From Oceanococcus sp. (GTDB taxonomy: Bacteria > Pseudomonadota > Gammaproteobacteria > Nevskiales > Oceanococcaceae): 39,247 nt of DNA. Location: positions 1 through 39,247 of the forward strand of contig JASBUL010000067.1 in assembly GCA_030147945.1 (NCBI GenBank), in the 5' to 3' direction. Made by a program: the position numbers and the translations under genes. The notes under the pieces were generated by a model. That model did not search any database and was not told where the DNA came from. It saw only the letters and a list, made by a program, of their open reading frames with translations. Numbering within the stretch: the stretch's first letter is position 1; each line of letters opens with the position of its first letter. Positions 7,860 to 15,822 of the stretch are shown piece after piece.

Positions 7860-8480
7860 ATGGAGAACACCAAGAAGAACAAAGAGCACACCAAGCGAAG
7901 AATTCTTCGTACGGTTGAGCGGTTGCTGGTTGAAGAGGGCTTTTCCGCCCTTGGCATCAACCGGATCGCGAATGAGACCGGCGTGGCCAAGGTGCTGATC
8001 TATCGCTATTTCGGGGATCTGGAAGGGCTTATCAATGCCTTCGTGACCAGCGAAGATTTCTGGCCGACCCGAGCCGAGATCATTGACCTGCCGGATGACG
8101 AATTCTTTCAGCTGCCCCTGCGCGAGCGCATCAAGCGGGTCATGTTCAACTTCGCTGCCGCTCTTGGCAAGCGCCCGGAAACCATGGCAATCCTGGCCTG
8201 GGAAATGTCGGGCAACCCGACCCTGACGCGGGTCATGGAGGATGCTCTGGGCCAGTTCGCCAATCAGATCAGCGAGTCCCTGTCGCACAACGACAAACCC
8301 GTGCACAGCCAGCTCAAACCCATGCTCTCGGTCCTCAGCGCCGGCATGATCCACCTCGGCATGGCCTACCAGCATCATCAGCGCTTCGCCTCGCTGCGGC
8401 TGGAAAGTCCGGATGACTGGAAACGCGTGCTCAAGGCTTTCTCCACATTGCTTGACCATATCCCGGTGGAGCAGTCATGA
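7860..8480 (+). CDS. TetR/AcrR family transcriptional regulator
   Basis: A 206-residue repressor-type protein. The N-terminal helix-turn-helix is clear: RRILRTVERLLVEEGFSALG, then INRIANETGVAKVLIYRYFG (about residues 33-52), with YRYFG as the end of the recognition helix. The remainder is an all-helical ligand-binding and dimerisation domain without recognisable ligand motifs. The regulator is the first gene of a three-gene overlapping operon (4-bp ATGA overlap with the patatin-like gene at 8477). It diverges from the PaaG-like gene, so it probably controls both directions through the palindromes at 7766 and 7826. Given its neighbours, an acyl-CoA or fatty acid is the natural guess for the ligand; that is inference. 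Confidence 0.92.
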   Translation: MENTKKNKEHTKRRILRTVERLLVEEGFSALGINRIANETGVAKVLIYRYFGDLEGLINAFVTSEDFWPTRAEIIDLPDDEFFQLPLRERIKRVMFNFAAALGKRPETMAILAWEMSGNPTLTRVMEDALGQFANQISESLSHNDKPVHSQLKPMLSVLSAGMIHLGMAYQHHQRFASLRLESPDDWKRVLKAFSTLLDHIPVEQS

Positions 8481-9580
8481 GTTCATTGGTGATCCGCGCC
8501 GGCGCCGGTGCCCGCCGCCTCATTGAGCAGGAAGGCCTAAAAGCAGACCAGATCGAAGTGATGGCGGGGGCAGCGGGAGGCCCCAAGTGGCTGGCCCTGG
8601 CCGCGCTCGATCGCTACTTCTTCGGCGAATTTTTCGCCCAGCGGCAGCGCCCCTTGTTCACCATTGGTTCTTCGATATCGAGCTGGCGCTTTGCCGCCGC
8701 GGCGCAGGATGATCCGGTGGCGGCCTTTGATCGTTTCGAGCATGCCTACCTGCGCCAGCGCTACAGCGACAAGCCGGATGCGGTGGAAATCAGCCGGGTG
8801 TGCAACGACCTGCTCGACACCTTGCTGCCCGAGGCACATATCGAGCAGATGCTGCGTCACCGTTATCTGCGCCCCAACATTGTCACCGTGCGGTGTACCG
8901 GACGGGCCGCCCACGAAACGCCACGGCAGCTCAAAGCGGGGCTTGCCGCCATCGCGGTCAGCAACTTGCGCGGGCGCGCGCGACTGGCCCGGCACATGGA
9001 GCGGGTGGTGTTTCACCACCCGCAGGGCCGGGCACCTTTCCTGCCTTTTCGTGATGCCTTCACAAGCCACGAAGTGGCCCTGGAGGCAAACAATGTCAAG
9101 GCTGCACTGCGCGCCAGCGCCTCGATACCGCTGCTCATGCAGGGCGAGCTGGACATCCCGGGCGCCCCGCCCGGCATGTACCGAGATGGCGGGCTGATCG
9201 ACTATCACATGGATCTGGACTACCGCGTTGATCAGGGGCTGGTGTTGTTTCCGCACTTTTCGACCCGCATCGTGCCCGGCTGGCTGGACAAATTCCTGCC
9301 CTGGCGTAAACCACACGCCCACCACCTTGACCGCATGCTGATGATCGCGCCGTCGCAGCAGATGCTGGCGCGCTTGCCGGGTGGCAAGATTCCGGATCGC
9401 AAAGACTTCACGCGCTATTCCGATCTCGACACCCTGCTGCGCGACTGGAGCATCGCGACCGCAGAATGCCGACGTATGGCCGATGAATGGGCGGAGATCA
9501 TGAATAGCGGTACACTCCCTGCCAGGCTCGAAGCCTTTCCCGAGAACAGTCTCGCCAGCGCGAACGCAAGCATTCGATGA
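8477..9580 (+). CDS. Patatin-like phospholipase-family protein
   Basis: A 367-residue protein with a patatin layout. AGGPKW (about residues 33-38) resembles the oxyanion-hole G-G-x-R/K loop, GSSIS (about 64-68) sits where the nucleophile elbow GxSxG is expected, and RDGGLIDYH (Asp237) provides the Asp-Gly-Gly of the Ser-Asp dyad. The elbow has Ser instead of the final Gly, so activity is not guaranteed. Family members hydrolyse acyl esters of phospholipids or neutral lipids. No signal peptide is visible, so it is probably cytoplasmic or peripheral. The start overlaps the tetR stop (ATGA) with GGAG 5 bases upstream, and its own stop overlaps the next start the same way, giving a coupled operon. 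Confidence 0.8.
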   Translation: MSSLVIRAGAGARRLIEQEGLKADQIEVMAGAAGGPKWLALAALDRYFFGEFFAQRQRPLFTIGSSISSWRFAAAAQDDPVAAFDRFEHAYLRQRYSDKPDAVEISRVCNDLLDTLLPEAHIEQMLRHRYLRPNIVTVRCTGRAAHETPRQLKAGLAAIAVSNLRGRARLARHMERVVFHHPQGRAPFLPFRDAFTSHEVALEANNVKAALRASASIPLLMQGELDIPGAPPGMYRDGGLIDYHMDLDYRVDQGLVLFPHFSTRIVPGWLDKFLPWRKPHAHHLDRMLMIAPSQQMLARLPGGKIPDRKDFTRYSDLDTLLRDWSIATAECRRMADEWAEIMNSGTLPARLEAFPENSLASANASIR

Positions 9581-10296
9581 ACATCCTCATCGTCAACGGT
9601 GACGCCACCACAGCACAACGTCTTCAGGTCCGGCTTGGCCAGGCCGGACATCAGGTGGAGCGACAGCCGACGCTGGCCAGGGCCGATGAACACGATCTGA
9701 GCATTTCGGGCATCAACGCCTGTCATCTGGAGATCGTCGATGACCTGATCGCGCGGGTTGCCAGCCTCGATCTGCAAAGCGTGGCGGGTTGTCCGTTTGT
9801 GGTGCAATTCGGCGAGCATCACTACGCCCTGACGCTACCGAGCTGCCGCAATCTGCTCGGCGCCATCAGCCGTCATCTGGTTCAGGTTTGCGGCTCGCGC
9901 CTGCCCACCAGCAGCCAGGACCACTTCAACACCGCACTGTGCGAGGCCCTGCAGAACGCACTGATTCACGGCAACCTGGAAATCAGTTCCGAGCTGCGCG
10001 ATCAGGGGGACTGGGAGGCTTACGAAACGCTGATCCGTGCACGCCTGACCCAGCACAGCTACGCCCGTCGTGCAATCCGCATCGAGGCGGACTGCGGCGA
10101 CGCGCGCCTCACCATCAAGATCGAGGATGACGGCCCCGACTTCGATCCGGCGGCCTTGCCGGATCCGCTTGAACCCGACGCTTTGCTGCGCTCCAGCGGA
10201 CGCGGCATCACCATGATTCGCTTCGCCATGGATGAAGTCAGCTGGAACGCACGCGGCAACCGGATCGAGATGACCAAATACCTGGACGCCGCCTAG
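9577..10296 (+). CDS. RsbW-like HATPase protein with degenerate receiver-like N-terminus
   Basis: A 239-residue protein. The C-terminal half is a GHKL/HATPase_c domain of the anti-sigma kinase type: N-box FNTALCEALQNALIHGN (about 117-133), G1 box EDDGPDFDP (about 183-191) and G2 box SSGRGITMIRF (about 206-216). It ends in MTKYL, as in RsbW-like proteins. The first 40 residues (MNILIVNGDATTAQRLQ) look like the opening of a response-regulator receiver in which the acidic pocket DD is replaced by NGD; the rest of a receiver is missing. It could be a serine kinase/anti-sigma factor or a partner-switch component. No anti-anti-sigma or sigma gene is adjacent. It is co-translated with the patatin gene (ATGA overlap), and its TAG overlaps the stop of the convergent dehydrogenase. 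Confidence 0.8.
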   Translation: MNILIVNGDATTAQRLQVRLGQAGHQVERQPTLARADEHDLSISGINACHLEIVDDLIARVASLDLQSVAGCPFVVQFGEHHYALTLPSCRNLLGAISRHLVQVCGSRLPTSSQDHFNTALCEALQNALIHGNLEISSELRDQGDWEAYETLIRARLTQHSYARRAIRIEADCGDARLTIKIEDDGPDFDPAALPDPLEPDALLRSSGRGITMIRFAMDEVSWNARGNRIEMTKYLDAA

Positions 10297-12080
10297 AACA
10301 TCTCCTCGGCCATCTGCAGGATGCTGGCGTCCATGGCCATCAGCTGCTGTGCCTGCATCTCGACCTGCGGCAGCTCCCAGCGGTAAAAATAAGCACAGGC
10401 CTGAATCTTCCCGGTGTAGTAGTCCTGCTCTGCGCTGGCCTGCGGCATAGCGACCTGGGCAACCACAGCCTGTCGCAACCACATCCAGGCCACCACCAGA
10501 TGCCCCATCATGTCGAGGTAGGTCCAGGAGTTGGCCAGCAGCGTGGCGACATCGCCACCTGACGCGACCTTGCCCAGAGCGGTGGTCACCTCGAGCACGC
10601 GCATTTGTGCCTGATGCAGTTGCGAGGCGAATTCGCCCAGCTCCGAGTGGCCAGTGCAGGCACTCACCGTTTCACCGATGCGCGCCATCAGCAGACGGAA
10701 CGCAGCGCCCTGATTCTGCAACACCTTGCGCCCGAGCAAATCCAGCGACTGGATGCCGTTGGTGCCTTCGTGAATGGGATTGAGGCGGTTGTCGCGATAA
10801 ATCCGCTCCAGCGGATAATCGCGGGTGTAGCCGTAGCCACCGAGAATCTGCAGCCCCCAGTAATTCGCCTTGAGCCCGTAATGCGATGACCAGGCCTTGA
10901 TCAGAGGCGTGAGTATCGACAGCTCGCATTCAAGCTCGGCGGCCTGTTGTGCACTGTCGGCCAGGTGTTTGCGGTCAACCAGGGCGGCTCCGTACAAGCA
11001 GAGTGATAGCGCACCCTCGGCATACACCTTCTGACGCATGAGCATGTGGCGCACGTCGGCATGTTCGATGATCATGCTCTGCGGCGAGGACGGATCACGC
11101 TGGCCAGCGGTACGCCCCTGCGGGCGATTGCGGGCGTAATCCAGCGAATGCTGATAACCACTGTAGGCCAGCACGGCGGCATTCAGCCCCACCCCGATGC
11201 GCGCCTCGTTCATCATGTGGAACATGGCGGCCAGGCCCTGGTTCAGCTGGCCGATCAGATAACCGCGACAGTCGCCATTCTCACCGAAGTTGAGCAAGGT
11301 ATTGACCGTTCCGCGATAGCCCATCTTGTGGTTCAGCCCCGCCAGGCTGACATCATTGCGCGGCCCCGGCTGCCCCTGATCATCAAGCCGGTATTTGGGC
11401 ACGATGAACAACGAAATGCCGCGCGTTCCGGCGGGCTGACCGGGCACTTTGGCCAGCACCAGATGCACGATATTTTCCGACAGCTCGTGTTCACCACCGG
11501 ATATCCACATCTTGGTGCCGCTGATGCGGTAGTCACCCTCACCCGTGGGTTCCGCGCGAGTGCGGATATCGGCAAGTGACGATCCGGCTTGCGGCTCCGA
11601 CAAACACATGGTGCCAAACCAGCGCCCTTGGATCAGCGGCAGCATGTAGCGCTGCTTCTGCTCCTCGCTGCCATGGGCCTGAATCAGGTTGGCCGCCGCC
11701 ATGGTCAAGAACGGATAACCCGCGGTCCCCACATTGGCGTCCGAGAAAATCCAGTTGATGACTTGCGAAATCACGTAAGGCAGCTGCAGGCCACCGAGCT
11801 TCTCGGGGAAGCTCGTGCCCATGAACCCGCCCTCGACGAAGGCTTTGAGCGCGGTCTGCACTTCCGGTCGCATGCGCACGCGCCCGTCCACAAACTGTGG
11901 CTCTTCGGCGTCGGCCAGCGCAGCGTGGGTGGCGAAGGTTTCATCCGCTACACGTTGTGCGCTGTCTAAAATCGCATCGATGGTTTCACGGTCTTGCGAC
12001 AGAAAAGCCGGTTGCGCGCACAAGCGCTCGGCCTCCAGCATTTCAAAGATCTGGAAGTCGATTTCGCGACGCTTGAGCAT
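10293..12080 (-). CDS. Acyl-CoA dehydrogenase, large C-terminal-extended (DmdC/AcdA-like) type
   Basis: A 595-residue FAD enzyme, longer than the usual 380-400 because of a C-terminal extension carried by the group that includes DmdC. It would introduce the alpha,beta double bond into an acyl-CoA and pass electrons to ETF. Visible: CLSEPQAGSSLADI and GTKMWISGGEHEL in the FAD/substrate region, GLNHKMGYRGT, ILGGYGYTRDYPLERIYRD, and RLNPIHEGTNGIQSLDLLGR carrying the catalytic Glu. The last 120 residues form a helical extension ending MAEEMF. The ATG at 12080 has a good ribosome site (AGGAGA about 6 bases upstream). Monocistronic as far as I can see. It converges on the RsbW-like gene with a shared CTAG at the stops and diverges from the PqiA-like gene. 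Confidence 0.93.
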   Translation of the reverse strand: MLKRREIDFQIFEMLEAERLCAQPAFLSQDRETIDAILDSAQRVADETFATHAALADAEEPQFVDGRVRMRPEVQTALKAFVEGGFMGTSFPEKLGGLQLPYVISQVINWIFSDANVGTAGYPFLTMAAANLIQAHGSEEQKQRYMLPLIQGRWFGTMCLSEPQAGSSLADIRTRAEPTGEGDYRISGTKMWISGGEHELSENIVHLVLAKVPGQPAGTRGISLFIVPKYRLDDQGQPGPRNDVSLAGLNHKMGYRGTVNTLLNFGENGDCRGYLIGQLNQGLAAMFHMMNEARIGVGLNAAVLAYSGYQHSLDYARNRPQGRTAGQRDPSSPQSMIIEHADVRHMLMRQKVYAEGALSLCLYGAALVDRKHLADSAQQAAELECELSILTPLIKAWSSHYGLKANYWGLQILGGYGYTRDYPLERIYRDNRLNPIHEGTNGIQSLDLLGRKVLQNQGAAFRLLMARIGETVSACTGHSELGEFASQLHQAQMRVLEVTTALGKVASGGDVATLLANSWTYLDMMGHLVVAWMWLRQAVVAQVAMPQASAEQDYYTGKIQACAYFYRWELPQVEMQAQQLMAMDASILQMAEEMF

Positions 12081-12227
12081 GATGTCTCCTGTTTTTTGGG
12101 CTGGGCAGTGGCTCGATTGTCACCGATTTTGCCCCAACATTTCTGCCCGCTTTCGGTTAGGCTTGCGCGGTATGCAAGTCAGGCGCAATTCATCGATGCA
12201 GCATCCTCCACAACAGCCTGCGGTGTG

Positions 12228-13523
12228 ATGCGCACACTGCGTTCGCTTCTTGTTCTGGCCATCCTCGGCGCCATGGCTTATCTCGCCCATCAGCTGATTG
12301 AGCTGCTCGACGAACAGCAGGCCATGAGCATCGACGTGGCGGAAATGGACGATGTGCGCTACGGCCTGCTCAACGCCAATGTGTGGGTCGAGCACGTCAC
12401 CTACATCCTGGAAAAGAAGATTCGTGAGTTCGATCTGGGCGAGGAAAATCGCGCGGCGATCAAACGCAGTTTGAGCCGCATGCTCGACACGCTGATCACC
12501 GAAGTCGACAACTACATGCGCAAGCAGAATCTGTCCGGCCAGACCTGGTGGGAACGTGTGCGCGGCCAGATCAAACAGGGCGTGCAGAACATCTTCATTG
12601 ATGTCGAAGACATCAAAACCGCGATCCCCGAATATGCTGATCGCATACTTGCCGAACTGGAAGAACCGGAAGCGCGAGACGAACTCAACCTGTTTCTGCG
12701 TGATGTGCTGTCTGATCTGTCCAAGCGCACCTTCTCGCCGCTCGATCTCAGCCGCATAGAAGCCATTGAAGCCAAGTACGAATGCACCGAATGGATGTTC
12801 TGTCGCGCCCTGATCGAGGCGCGTATCCGCAACCATCAGGACGAGGCCAAGCGCTATGCCATGGCCATCCTGGCGCTGATGCTGAGCCTTTTCGTGCTGC
12901 TGCGTCTGGAGTCACCACGACCGAGCCGCGATCGCTTCGTGGCCCTGGCTGTCGGCGCGACTATCCTCATGCTGTGCGGCGTGCTGACCCCGATGATGGA
13001 TGTGGAGGCGCGTATTTCCGAGCTGCGTTTCGTGCTGCTCGGCGAGCCGGTGGTGTTCGCCAACCAGATGCTCTATTTCCAGAGCAAAAGCGTGCTCGAT
13101 ATGGTCGAGGTGCTGACCTCAACCGGGGCCTACGACATGATCGCGGTGGGGCTGCTGATCATGACCTTCAGCGTGCTGTTTCCGATGGCCAAACTGGCCT
13201 CGTCGGTGCTTTGGCTCTACGGCAAGGCGCGCTTGCGCGGCAATCCTGTGGTGCGTTTTTTCGCCCTAAAATCCGGCAAATGGTCGATGGCTGATGTCAT
13301 GGTTGTGGCCATCTTCATGGCGTATATCGGCTTTGACGGGATCATTGCCAGCCAGCTCAGTGGCTTTGCCGACGCCACCGAGCAGGTCGATGTGCTGACC
13401 ACCAACGGCACCTCGCTGGAACTCGGCTTTTTCATGTTTCTTGGCTTCTGCCTGACCAGCCTGCTCAGTGCAGCCTGGATGGAAAGCGCCATCACCCACT
13501 CGGAGACCCCGCATGAGCAATGA
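12228..13523 (+). CDS. PqiA-family membrane protein with long periplasmic N-terminal domain
   Basis: A 431-residue inner-membrane protein from the ATG at 12228 (MRTLRSLLVLAILGAMAYL); the frame is open further upstream, but that part runs antisense to the neighbouring gene's leader. A first membrane helix (residues 4-22) is followed by about 180 mostly helical, charged residues, probably periplasmic (VWVEHVTYILEKKIREFDL, FIDVEDIKTAIPEYADRI). A cluster of membrane segments then starts near residue 210. The C-terminal half has the paraquat-inducible protein A pattern: LLIMTFSVLFPMAKL, then KSGKWSMADVMVVAIFMAYI. PqiA proteins work with MCE-type lipid-transport partners, which are absent here. Its stop overlaps the next start by 11 bp, pairing it with the TM2 protein. 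Confidence 0.75.
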   Translation: MRTLRSLLVLAILGAMAYLAHQLIELLDEQQAMSIDVAEMDDVRYGLLNANVWVEHVTYILEKKIREFDLGEENRAAIKRSLSRMLDTLITEVDNYMRKQNLSGQTWWERVRGQIKQGVQNIFIDVEDIKTAIPEYADRILAELEEPEARDELNLFLRDVLSDLSKRTFSPLDLSRIEAIEAKYECTEWMFCRALIEARIRNHQDEAKRYAMAILALMLSLFVLLRLESPRPSRDRFVALAVGATILMLCGVLTPMMDVEARISELRFVLLGEPVVFANQMLYFQSKSVLDMVEVLTSTGAYDMIAVGLLIMTFSVLFPMAKLASSVLWLYGKARLRGNPVVRFFALKSGKWSMADVMVVAIFMAYIGFDGIIASQLSGFADATEQVDVLTTNGTSLELGFFMFLGFCLTSLLSAAWMESAITHSETPHEQ

Positions 13524-13923
13524 AAACAACAGCCACAGCATGGTCATCGGTTACATACTGTGGATCTTCGGCTTCATGGGCGCCCACCGCTTCTATTACG
13601 GCCGCCCGATCACCGGCATCATCTGGTTTTTCACCCTGGGGCTGTTTTTCATCGGCTGGATCATCGACCTGTTCCTGATTCCAGGCATGGACCGTTCCGC
13701 CGACCGGCGCTACCTGGAGGGGCCGATCGACTACAACCTGGCCTGGATACTGCTCACCTTCCTTGGCATTTTCGGCATCCATCGCTTCTATCAGGGCAAA
13801 TGGATCACCGGCATTCTCTACCTGTTCACCGGCGGCCTGCTTTTGATCGGGGTGATTTACGACTGGTGCACACTCAACGATCAGATCGACGAACGCCATC
13901 GCCGTGAAGCCATGGCGGGATGA
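13513..13923 (+). CDS. Tandem TM2-domain membrane protein
   Basis: A 136-residue protein starting at ATG 13513, with GGAG 7 bases upstream. It carries two copies of the TM2 pattern, each with two membrane helices. The first is GYILWIFGFMGAHRFYYGR plus a GIIWFFTLGLFFIGWIIDLF helix; the second is WILLTFLGIFGIHRFYQGK plus GILYLFTGGLLLIGVIYDW. The conserved G-x-HRFYxG turn is present in both copies. TM2 proteins are of unknown function in bacteria. The gene overlaps the PqiA-like gene by 11 bp and is surely co-expressed with it. A hairpin follows at 13937, before the convergent SDR. Confidence 0.85.
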   Translation: MSNENNSHSMVIGYILWIFGFMGAHRFYYGRPITGIIWFFTLGLFFIGWIIDLFLIPGMDRSADRRYLEGPIDYNLAWILLTFLGIFGIHRFYQGKWITGILYLFTGGLLLIGVIYDWCTLNDQIDERHRREAMAG

Positions 13924-13936
13924 GAGTGCTGATGAA

Positions 13937-13968
13937 GCGCCGCGAAACCTGAACAGGCCTCGCGGCGC
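13937..13968. terminator. GC-rich hairpin between convergent genes
   Basis: GCGCCGCGA (13937-13945) pairs perfectly with TCGCGGCGC (13960-13968) across a 14-nt loop. It lies between the TM2 stop and the end of the convergent SDR gene. No T-tract follows on either strand, so factor-independent termination is doubtful; mRNA 3'-end protection is an alternative. Confidence 0.4.
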
Positions 13969-13974
13969 ATCCGT

Positions 13975-14886
13975 TCAGCCTTTCAGGGCTGCCGCCACCA
14001 TCTTGCCGAATTTGGCCGGCTGCTCCATACCCTGGCGCAGGGCGCGCGCCCCGGTTTCGTCCGAGATTGCCCCATCCCAGGCTTCGGCCACCGCTTCGGG
14101 CGAGGCGTTCGAGCCAAGAAAGACACCCTGGGTTTCGACGATGCGGGTGCGTGCAAAGCAGCCTGCGCCAGCGCACAGAATTTCACCATTCGGTGCATTT
14201 TCACTGCACAGAAACAGCACACCCGGGGTGACCTGCTCCGGGCCCATCAGCTCCAGCTGGTCAGCCGGGAACAGTTCTTCGGTCATGCGTGTGGCCGCTG
14301 TCGGCGCCAGCGCGTTGATGCGGACGTTGTATTTTTCACCTTCCAGCTTGAGCGTGTTCATGGCCCCGACCACCCCCATCTTGGCGGTGCCGTAGTTGGT
14401 CTGACCGAAATTGCCGTACAGCCCGGAGCTGGAACTGGTCATCACGATGCGACCGTACTGCTGCTCGCGCATGGTCTCCCATACCGCTTTGGTGCAGTTG
14501 ATCGAGCCCATCAGATGAACCTCAAGCACCACACGAAAGTCGTCGAGCGAGCCTTTGACGAACGTCTTGTCGCGCAGAATCCCGGCGTTGTTGACCAGAA
14601 TATCGACCCGCCCCCAGGCCGCCTTGGCCTCGGCCACCATGGCTTCGACCTGCGCGTAGTTGGTCACGTCAGCACCATTGGCCATGGCTTCACCGCCACC
14701 AGCCTTGATCTCCTCGACCACGGCTTGTGCAGCCGCCGAAGACGCCCCGGTGCCATCACGGGCGCCGCCCAGATCATTCACCACCACTTTTGCGCCGCGC
14801 GCGGCAAAGGCCAGTGCATGGGCGCGCCCCAGACCGTTGCCGGCACCCGTCACGATGGCCACCTGGCCGTCAAAGCGAATTGTCAT
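13975..14886 (-). CDS. SDR oxidoreductase, MFE-2-like (3R)-hydroxyacyl-CoA dehydrogenase type
   Basis: A 303-residue short-chain dehydrogenase. The N-terminus MTIRFDGQVAIVTGAGNGLG carries the TGxxxGxG cofactor motif; VVNDLGGARDGTG fits the NAD-dependent (3R)-hydroxyacyl-CoA dehydrogenase subgroup, as in the first domain of peroxisomal multifunctional enzyme type 2. VDILVNNAGILRDKTF, the Ser of VMTSSSSGLYGNFGQ and YGTAK supply the structural and catalytic residues, and NALAPTAATRMTE follows. The C-terminal 60 residues extend beyond a minimal SDR. The likely reaction is oxidation of a 3R-hydroxyacyl-CoA to a 3-ketoacyl-CoA. The ATG at 14886 is preceded by GAGGAGA. It diverges from the phosphatase/lipid operon at 15108 across 221 bp. 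Confidence 0.88.
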   Translation of the reverse strand: MTIRFDGQVAIVTGAGNGLGRAHALAFAARGAKVVVNDLGGARDGTGASSAAAQAVVEEIKAGGGEAMANGADVTNYAQVEAMVAEAKAAWGRVDILVNNAGILRDKTFVKGSLDDFRVVLEVHLMGSINCTKAVWETMREQQYGRIVMTSSSSGLYGNFGQTNYGTAKMGVVGAMNTLKLEGEKYNVRINALAPTAATRMTEELFPADQLELMGPEQVTPGVLFLCSENAPNGEILCAGAGCFARTRIVETQGVFLGSNASPEAVAEAWDGAISDETGARALRQGMEQPAKFGKMVAAALKG

Positions 14887-15024
14887 AGTGTGTTCTCCTC
14901 AGGTTTGCGGTGATGACATTTAGCGGCGCCTATTCTTCAGCATTCGGGCGCAAATTCCGAGCTTTGAATCATTAACGTTGTGCATGACTCACCATACACA
15001 AACATCATTGGCTGTTATTTCATT

Positions 15025-15057
15025 GCGACGCTACGCTTGATCCTTTGCCAGCGTCGC
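15025..15057. other. Inverted repeat upstream of phosphatase operon
   Basis: GCGACGCT (15025-15032) pairs exactly with AGCGTCGC (15050-15057) around a 17-nt loop. An alternative pairing CTACGC (15031-15036) with GCGTAG (15064-15069) shares part of the left arm. It lies in the 221-bp divergent region 14887-15107, where I see no small gene. It may be an operator or a 5'-leader structure. Confidence 0.35.
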
Positions 15058-15107
15058 CTTGCCGCGTAGTCTGCAAGCACAACGCGGCACATGAACAAGA
15101 CAGGCAT

Positions 15108-15815
15108 ATGGGGACCATCACACTGATTCGCCACGGCCAGGCCTCATTCGGCAAGGCCAACTACGACCAGCTGTCCGAGCTTGGTTTTCGTCAGGGCCGC
15201 GAACTGGGCCGCTGGTTCAGTGATTGTCAGACGCGCCTGGATCGCATCGTGACGGGCAGTCTTGCACGCCACAAACAAACGGCCAGCGCGTGCTGCGAAA
15301 CGCTGACGCCGGATCTGGCGCCGGACAGCGCCTGGGAGACCCTGCGCGAGTTCAATGAATATGATCATGTTCAGATGCTGCATCGCCAAGAGCCAGGCTT
15401 TGCCGACCCTGCCTGGGTCAAGGCCCTGTTCATGGATCACCCCGACCCACGCAAAGAATTTCAGCGCATCTTCAGTGCCGCGTTCGCCCGCTGGATCGGC
15501 GGCCAGCATGATGCCGACTACGACGAACCATGGCAGGCCTTTCGGGCCCGCTGTATCCGTGGTCTCGAAATACTGATCGACAGCGCAGCGCGCTCACAGC
15601 ACATAGCGGTGTTCACCTCGGGCGGCCCGATCAGCGCCATCACCCAGCATCTGCTCAAGATGCCGGACAGCGAAGCGGCCAAGCTCAACAGCAGCATCAT
15701 CAACGCTTCAACCACCAAAATCCTGTTTCAGCCTGGCCATGTGACCCTCAGTGCACTCAACAGCCATGCCCACTTCGAACGCCTGTCCGGCGAATCCCTG
15801 ATCACCTACCGGTAA
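15108..15815 (+). CDS. Histidine phosphatase family protein (phosphoglycerate-mutase-like)
   Basis: A 235-residue branch-1 histidine phosphatase. The catalytic RHG motif is in ITLIRHGQASFG (His9 the phosphate acceptor). An Arg-His pair follows in SLARHKQTA, an acidic residue in LREFNEYDH (Glu expected as proton donor), and a second His in RSQHIAVFTSGGPIS. The ATG at 15108 (MGTITLIRHG) is chosen because the family starts just before LIRHG; the upstream in-frame extension has no homology-like content. The substrate is unknown. Members found with fatty-acid genes are often simply annotated as histidine phosphatases. It is the first gene of a plus-strand run: the SDR starts 7 bp after its stop. 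Confidence 0.88.
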   Translation: MGTITLIRHGQASFGKANYDQLSELGFRQGRELGRWFSDCQTRLDRIVTGSLARHKQTASACCETLTPDLAPDSAWETLREFNEYDHVQMLHRQEPGFADPAWVKALFMDHPDPRKEFQRIFSAAFARWIGGQHDADYDEPWQAFRARCIRGLEILIDSAARSQHIAVFTSGGPISAITQHLLKMPDSEAAKLNSSIINASTTKILFQPGHVTLSALNSHAHFERLSGESLITYR

Positions 15816-15822
15816 AACCGCC

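Noticed and set aside
11994-12227. 78-residue upstream extension of the PqiA-like protein
   Set aside because: It runs antisense to the start of the acyl-CoA dehydrogenase gene, and the first membrane helix begins right after the ATG at 12228.
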